Assembly (NCBI GenBank): GCA_041689935.1
Contig: JBDNFI010000051.1
Coordinates: 1 to 64,000 of the forward strand
Direction: 5' to 3'
Origin: CAXBDP01 sp041689935
GTDB taxonomy: Bacteria > Bacteroidota > Bacteroidia > Cytophagales > Cyclobacteriaceae
Length of the DNA stretch: 64,000 nt
The notes beneath the pieces were generated by a model that saw nothing but the letters and a program-made list of their open reading frames with translations, was not told where the DNA came from and made no database searches. Positions 61,043-64,000 of this stretch are shown one piece after another. Numbering within the stretch: the first letter of the stretch is position 1; every line of letters starts with the position of its first letter. The translations under genes were made by a program, and so were the position numbers.

Positions 61043-61428
61043 TAATTGAGCAAATGTGGCACAAACATGGTGAACTCAGGGATAAGCACTTGAAATTGCT
61101 TCCCATCCACGATTCGTTCCATGGTGAAGTGTCCGTACATTTTGCCCATACCCGAATGTAAGTTGCAGCCCGATACGTACTGGTGAGATTGGCCGCTTTC
61201 TAAAATAGGTTGCTGGCCAACTACGCCTTCGCCTTCTACCTCCCGCTTTGGCCAATTGGTATCGTGGATGTGCCATTGCCTTCTCAGCAGTTGGATGGTA
61301 TTTTCTCCATGGTTTTCAATCGTAATCTTATAAGTAAACACAAAGTGATTTTGTCCAGGGCTGGAGTATTCAGCTTGGTATTCTGTTTCTACACTTACTT
61401 TAATTCCATTTGTGATTTGCGTAACCAT
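61042..61428 (-). CDS. apaG: ApaG protein
   Basis: 128 aa. The pattern GIKVSVETEYQ, NHFVFTYKITIENHGENTIQLLRRQWHI, then EGEGVVGQQPIL and HSGMGKMYGHFTM is that of ApaG, a small fibronectin-III-like beta protein linked to cobalt/magnesium tolerance and Ap4A metabolism in E. coli. Biochemical role unknown. Octamer copy at 61239. Confidence 0.92.
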   Translation of the reverse strand: MVTQITNGIKVSVETEYQAEYSSPGQNHFVFTYKITIENHGENTIQLLRRQWHIHDTNWPKREVEGEGVVGQQPILESGQSHQYVSGCNLHSGMGKMYGHFTMERIVDGKQFQVLIPEFTMFVPHLLN

Positions 61429-61503
61429 TTTAATCCCGATTATTGTATTCTAAAACTAGATTTACAGCTACTTAGTTTATCAGCAACAAAATTTATTGAC
61501 AAT

Positions 61504-62166
61504 ATGAATGTAAAAATAGCAGATTCGTGGAAGAACAAGCTACATGATGAATTTAATAAAGATTATTTCGTTCAATTAACGGATTTTGTTAAAAATGAAT
61601 ACAAATCTAAAACTATATTCCCTCCTGGTAACGCTATTTTCAAGGCTTTTGATGCTTGTCCTTTCGATCAAGTGAAGGTGGTGATGATCGGGCAGGATCC
61701 TTACCATGGGCCAGGCCAAGCGAATGGATTATGCTTTTCGGTAACTAATGGCATTCCGTTTCCGCCATCTTTAGTCAATATTTTCAAAGAAATTAAGAAT
61801 GATTTGGGATTAGAAATTCCTGCCAATGGAGATTTGGAACGATGGGCAAAGCAAGGTGTTCTAATGCTTAATGCGACACTCACTGTGGAAGCACATCAAG
61901 CGGGTTCGCATCAAAACAAGGGGTGGGAAACATTCACCGATGCTGTAATCCGTCATTTGGCCGAGGAGCGTGAAAAGCTTGTTTTTATTTTATGGGGTGC
62001 TTATGCGCAAAAGATGGGAAGCTTTATCGACAAACAGAAGCATTTGGTACTCGAATCACCGCATCCATCCCCACTTTCGGCCTATCGAGGTTTCTTTGGA
62101 AATGGCCATTTCAGTAAAACCAATGCCTATCTAAAGGAAAATGGATTTACTGAAATAGCTTGGTAA
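61504..62166 (+). CDS. ung: Uracil-DNA glycosylase
   Basis: 220 aa from the ATG at 61504 (MNVKIADSWK); the open frame before it overlaps apaG on the other strand and is not protein-like. Motifs: VMIGQDPYHGPGQANGLCFSV (catalytic Asp), LLNATLTV-type LMLNATLTVEAHQAGSH, and SPHPSPLSAYRGFFG (catalytic His loop). Removes uracil from DNA to begin base-excision repair. Confidence 0.95.
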   Translation: MNVKIADSWKNKLHDEFNKDYFVQLTDFVKNEYKSKTIFPPGNAIFKAFDACPFDQVKVVMIGQDPYHGPGQANGLCFSVTNGIPFPPSLVNIFKEIKNDLGLEIPANGDLERWAKQGVLMLNATLTVEAHQAGSHQNKGWETFTDAVIRHLAEEREKLVFILWGAYAQKMGSFIDKQKHLVLESPHPSPLSAYRGFFGNGHFSKTNAYLKENGFTEIAW

Positions 62167-62171
62167 TTAGC

Positions 62172-63248
62172 TTAGCGAATGATATTGAATAACCTTTCGA
62201 AACGAATTTTATTGAAGAAACTTTCATTTGCATCGATCGACATCCAAATGAAAAGTGCTTTTCCTACCACGTGGTCTTCAGGGACAAATCCCCAAAATCT
62301 TGAATCTTCGGAATTGTGACGGTTATCGCCCATCATAAAGTAATAGTTCTGTTTGAATGTGTACTCGGTAATTGGTTGATCATCGATCCAAAGCTTATCA
62401 CCTTCAATGCGTACATTCTCATGGCCTTCGTATTTGCTGATGACCATTTCGTATTTCACCAAATTCTCTTCATTAATTTCGATGGAGATTCCCTCGCCAG
62501 GAATCATCAGTGGACCATAGAAATCTTCATTCCAGTTGAAGCTACGAGCACTTGGGAAAATACGGGGATTAGCTTCGCCCTCAGGCCATTTGTCTACCAT
62601 CACATTTTCGATAAAGGGCAATGCTTTCAATTGGTCTGCAGTCGACGGCAAAGAAGAAATCATATAGCCACCTGGCAGGGTTCTGGTCTCAGCCAAACTA
62701 ATATCATACGAATTGAATACGCGCGGGTTTATTTGATCTTTGGTTTGTAGATAATATCTGAACTGCAGTTGCGCTGGTGCATCGCCTAGCTCACCATTGA
62801 TATACACTTGCATATCTTTAATCTCAATTACATCTCCTGGTATAGCCACACATCGTTTTATATAATGCGTTTTTAAATCTGTCGGATATTCAAATTCTAC
62901 GGGATAGTTAAAAACGACCACGTCATTTCTTTTCACTTTGGACAAGCCTGGCACACGCCAAGATGGCAATTGAATCCAATCCAAATACGAGGGAATTTCT
63001 GTCCCCCAAATGTACTGGTGAGTCAGGGGCACTTGCAATGGAGTTTGAGGAGTACGTGCCCCGTAATGCATTTTACTTACAAAAAGGAAATCACCTACCA
63101 ATAGGGATTTTTCCATAGATGGAGTAGGAATGGTGTAGGCTTCTAAAAATAACCATCGGATAATGGTGGCAGCAATCACTGCAAATAAAATAGCATCAAG
63201 CCACTCTCGCGCTGCTGACTTCTTCTTTTTGTTATTCTTTGTACTCAT
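62172..63248 (-). CDS. lepB: Signal peptidase I
   Basis: 358 aa, of the long Bacteroidetes type. One N-terminal membrane helix (about residues 17-35), the nucleophile Ser44 in IPTPSMEKSL, the general base Lys131 in HYIKRCVAIPGD, and near the end GDNRHNSEDSRFWGFVP. Between the Lys box and GDNR is an insert of about 150 residues, much longer than in E. coli. Cleaves signal peptides at the periplasmic face; the many exported proteins of this window are its substrates. Lies downstream of dapB in the same direction. Confidence 0.94.
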   Translation of the reverse strand: MSTKNNKKKKSAAREWLDAILFAVIAATIIRWLFLEAYTIPTPSMEKSLLVGDFLFVSKMHYGARTPQTPLQVPLTHQYIWGTEIPSYLDWIQLPSWRVPGLSKVKRNDVVVFNYPVEFEYPTDLKTHYIKRCVAIPGDVIEIKDMQVYINGELGDAPAQLQFRYYLQTKDQINPRVFNSYDISLAETRTLPGGYMISSLPSTADQLKALPFIENVMVDKWPEGEANPRIFPSARSFNWNEDFYGPLMIPGEGISIEINEENLVKYEMVISKYEGHENVRIEGDKLWIDDQPITEYTFKQNYYFMMGDNRHNSEDSRFWGFVPEDHVVGKALFIWMSIDANESFFNKIRFERLFNIIR

Positions 63249-63339
63249 CTATTTAAAAGGTCTTATTTAGATTCAATTCTAATTTCACAACGATAAAGCT
63301 AAGGCTAATTGTTGAAAATGGTATTAATTAACAAGAAAT

Positions 63340-64000
63340 TCAGAATGAAAGGAAATTTTCCATGCTAAGCATTCCTTTTTTGTCTTTGATCCACTCGGCG
63401 ACTAAAATGGCTCCCAAAGCGAACCCTTCTCTACCAAAAGCCTCGTGTTTTATCGTAATTTGGTCGATGCGGGAGGTATACGTTATGCTGTGTGTTCCAG
63501 GTACTTTTCCTTCTCTTATCGATTCTATTGGCAATTTACCCACCGGTTTTTCAGTAGTTTCTTCCCAACCATTGAGTGTTGGCTGGTGTGGTAAAATATC
63601 CTTTATCAATGTCAGGGCTGTTCCGCTTGGTGAATCCTTCTTTTCAGTATGGTGGATTTCCTGCAAGCGTACATTATAGTCGGTTTGCCCATTCATCAAT
63701 TGTGCTAAGTACTTATTTAGCTTAAAAAAGACATTGACACCAATGCTGAAATTTGAGGCATAAAAGAAGGTTCCATCATTTGCTTTGCAGGCATATTCTA
63801 CTTCGGGTAATTGATCTATCCAGCCTGTAGTACCACTTATTACGGGAATTCCTTGGGTGATGCAAGCCAGAATATTCTGCACTGCGGACTCAGGTTGGGA
63901 GAATTCTATGGCTACGTCTGTATTTTCAGTATTGAGGACATTAATGCCCTTTTCAGCATCCTTTTCGATAATATAGCTAATTGTATGACCTCTTTCTTCG
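63340..64000 (-). CDS. dapB: 4-hydroxy-tetrahydrodipicolinate reductase (5' end cut by window)
   Basis: The frame stays open to the window edge, so the N-terminal NAD(P)-binding part is not visible. Seen: TENTDVAIEFSQPES, then ISGTTGWIDQLP, ASNFSIGVNVFF, QEIHHTEKKDSPSGTA (catalytic His and Lys, with SGTA for substrate) and EAFGREGFALGA. Makes tetrahydrodipicolinate for lysine and diaminopimelate. The dapB-lepB order is known from Bacteroidetes, where parA and parB often lie upstream, so these might follow beyond the window. Octamer copy at 63469. Confidence 0.93.
   Translation of the reverse strand, partial: EERGHTISYIIEKDAEKGINVLNTENTDVAIEFSQPESAVQNILACITQGIPVISGTTGWIDQLPEVEYACKANDGTFFYASNFSIGVNVFFKLNKYLAQLMNGQTDYNVRLQEIHHTEKKDSPSGTALTLIKDILPHQPTLNGWEETTEKPVGKLPIESIREGKVPGTHSITYTSRIDQITIKHEAFGREGFALGAILVAEWIKDKKGMLSMENFLSF

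Larger units (their letters stand above)
2931..63476. repeat. Dispersed octamer GCGGGAGG, 36 exact copies
   Basis: First bases on the plus strand: 3462, 6094, 7014, 12117, 15790, 16834, 19804, 21330, 27610, 32857, 33097, 35752, 37881, 40723, 46021, 49092, 50765, 53475, 57426, 60544, 63469. As CCTCCCGC (minus): 2931, 6608, 13621, 16211, 18711, 23248, 30680, 36644, 46184, 47828, 49546, 52001, 55929, 59366, 61239. Copies are exact, unpaired and scattered in genes and gaps. Left flanks are often A-rich and right flanks purine-rich (ATAA, GTAA, AAAA). Confidence 0.9.

Noticed and set aside
61210..61503. 98-codon upstream extension of ung
   Set aside because: Overlaps apaG antisense; standard Ung length begins at 61504.
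2931..63476. GCGGGAGG as ribosome-binding sites
   Set aside because: It resembles AGGAGG, but copies are on both strands, mostly inside genes and not 5-10 bases before starts; this phylum also makes little use of such sites.
2931..63476. GCGGGAGG as KOPS-like polar FtsK signal
   Set aside because: KOPS show strong strand polarity along a replichore; here 21 versus 15. A whole-genome skew test could reopen this.
1..64000. tRNA, rRNA and CRISPR arrays
   Set aside because: I saw no tRNA T-arm/CCA pattern, no rRNA stretch and no regularly spaced repeats; a covariance-model scan would settle short RNAs.

Overview
The window looks like a Bacteroidota chromosome, most likely from the order Cytophagales. 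It is AT-rich. Genes lack clear Shine-Dalgarno sequences, and several promoters fit the Bacteroidetes form (TAnnTTTG with an upstream TTG). Lineage-typical genes are present: ribosomal protein bTHX, a GSCFA protein, a DUF5686 protein, a DUF6265-like gene, 6-bladed propeller lipoproteins and the dapB-lepB pair.

Layout. 0-1.7 kb: tail of an IS982-type element, broken frames, then a protein with a possible papain-like triad. 1.7-7.8 kb: alanine racemase, a tricorn-like S41 protease and a lipoprotein. 7.8-13.7 kb: accessory zone with a small secreted peptide plus propeller lipoprotein, an hsdR remnant, a duplicated 60-bp segment, a TPR-gene remnant, an SLC13/TrkA-C permease and a CPBP protease. 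13.8-20 kb: etfBA with a bifunctional-nuclease gene, a nucleoside transporter and an acyl-CoA oxidase/dehydrogenase. 20-21.6 kb: an internally deleted secDF pseudogene. 21.8-30.2 kb: an aldehyde dehydrogenase, coaX, an ACP-like gene lacking the carrier serine, and a TetR / ABC exporter / HlyD / TolC cluster whose ATPase has lost most catalytic motifs. 30-43 kb: mostly minus-strand housekeeping genes (surE, priA, a YyaL-type protein, ftsE, a transaldolase-family aldolase), the SRP RNA gene and bTHX. 43-50 kb: DUF5686, IS3 and nucleotidyltransferase remnants, an S10 peptidase and a DUF6265-like pseudogene. 50-64 kb: a TPR lipoprotein, aceK, a frameshifted doxX, a large BNR/VPS10-like secreted protein, rpsF-rpsR-rplI, methyltransferases, apaG, ung, lepB and a partial dapB.

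The strongest unexplained signal is a dispersed octamer, GCGGGAGG. I found 36 exact copies by eye (21 on the plus strand, 15 on the minus), about one per 1.8 kb, in genes and intergenic DNA and in several reading frames. About half a copy is expected by chance at roughly 40% GC. Density, lack of strong strand bias and similarity to E. coli Chi (6 of 8 bases) suggest a recombination hotspot or DNA-uptake signal. This is inference. The next most interesting item is the ABC exporter cluster with the degenerate ATPase.
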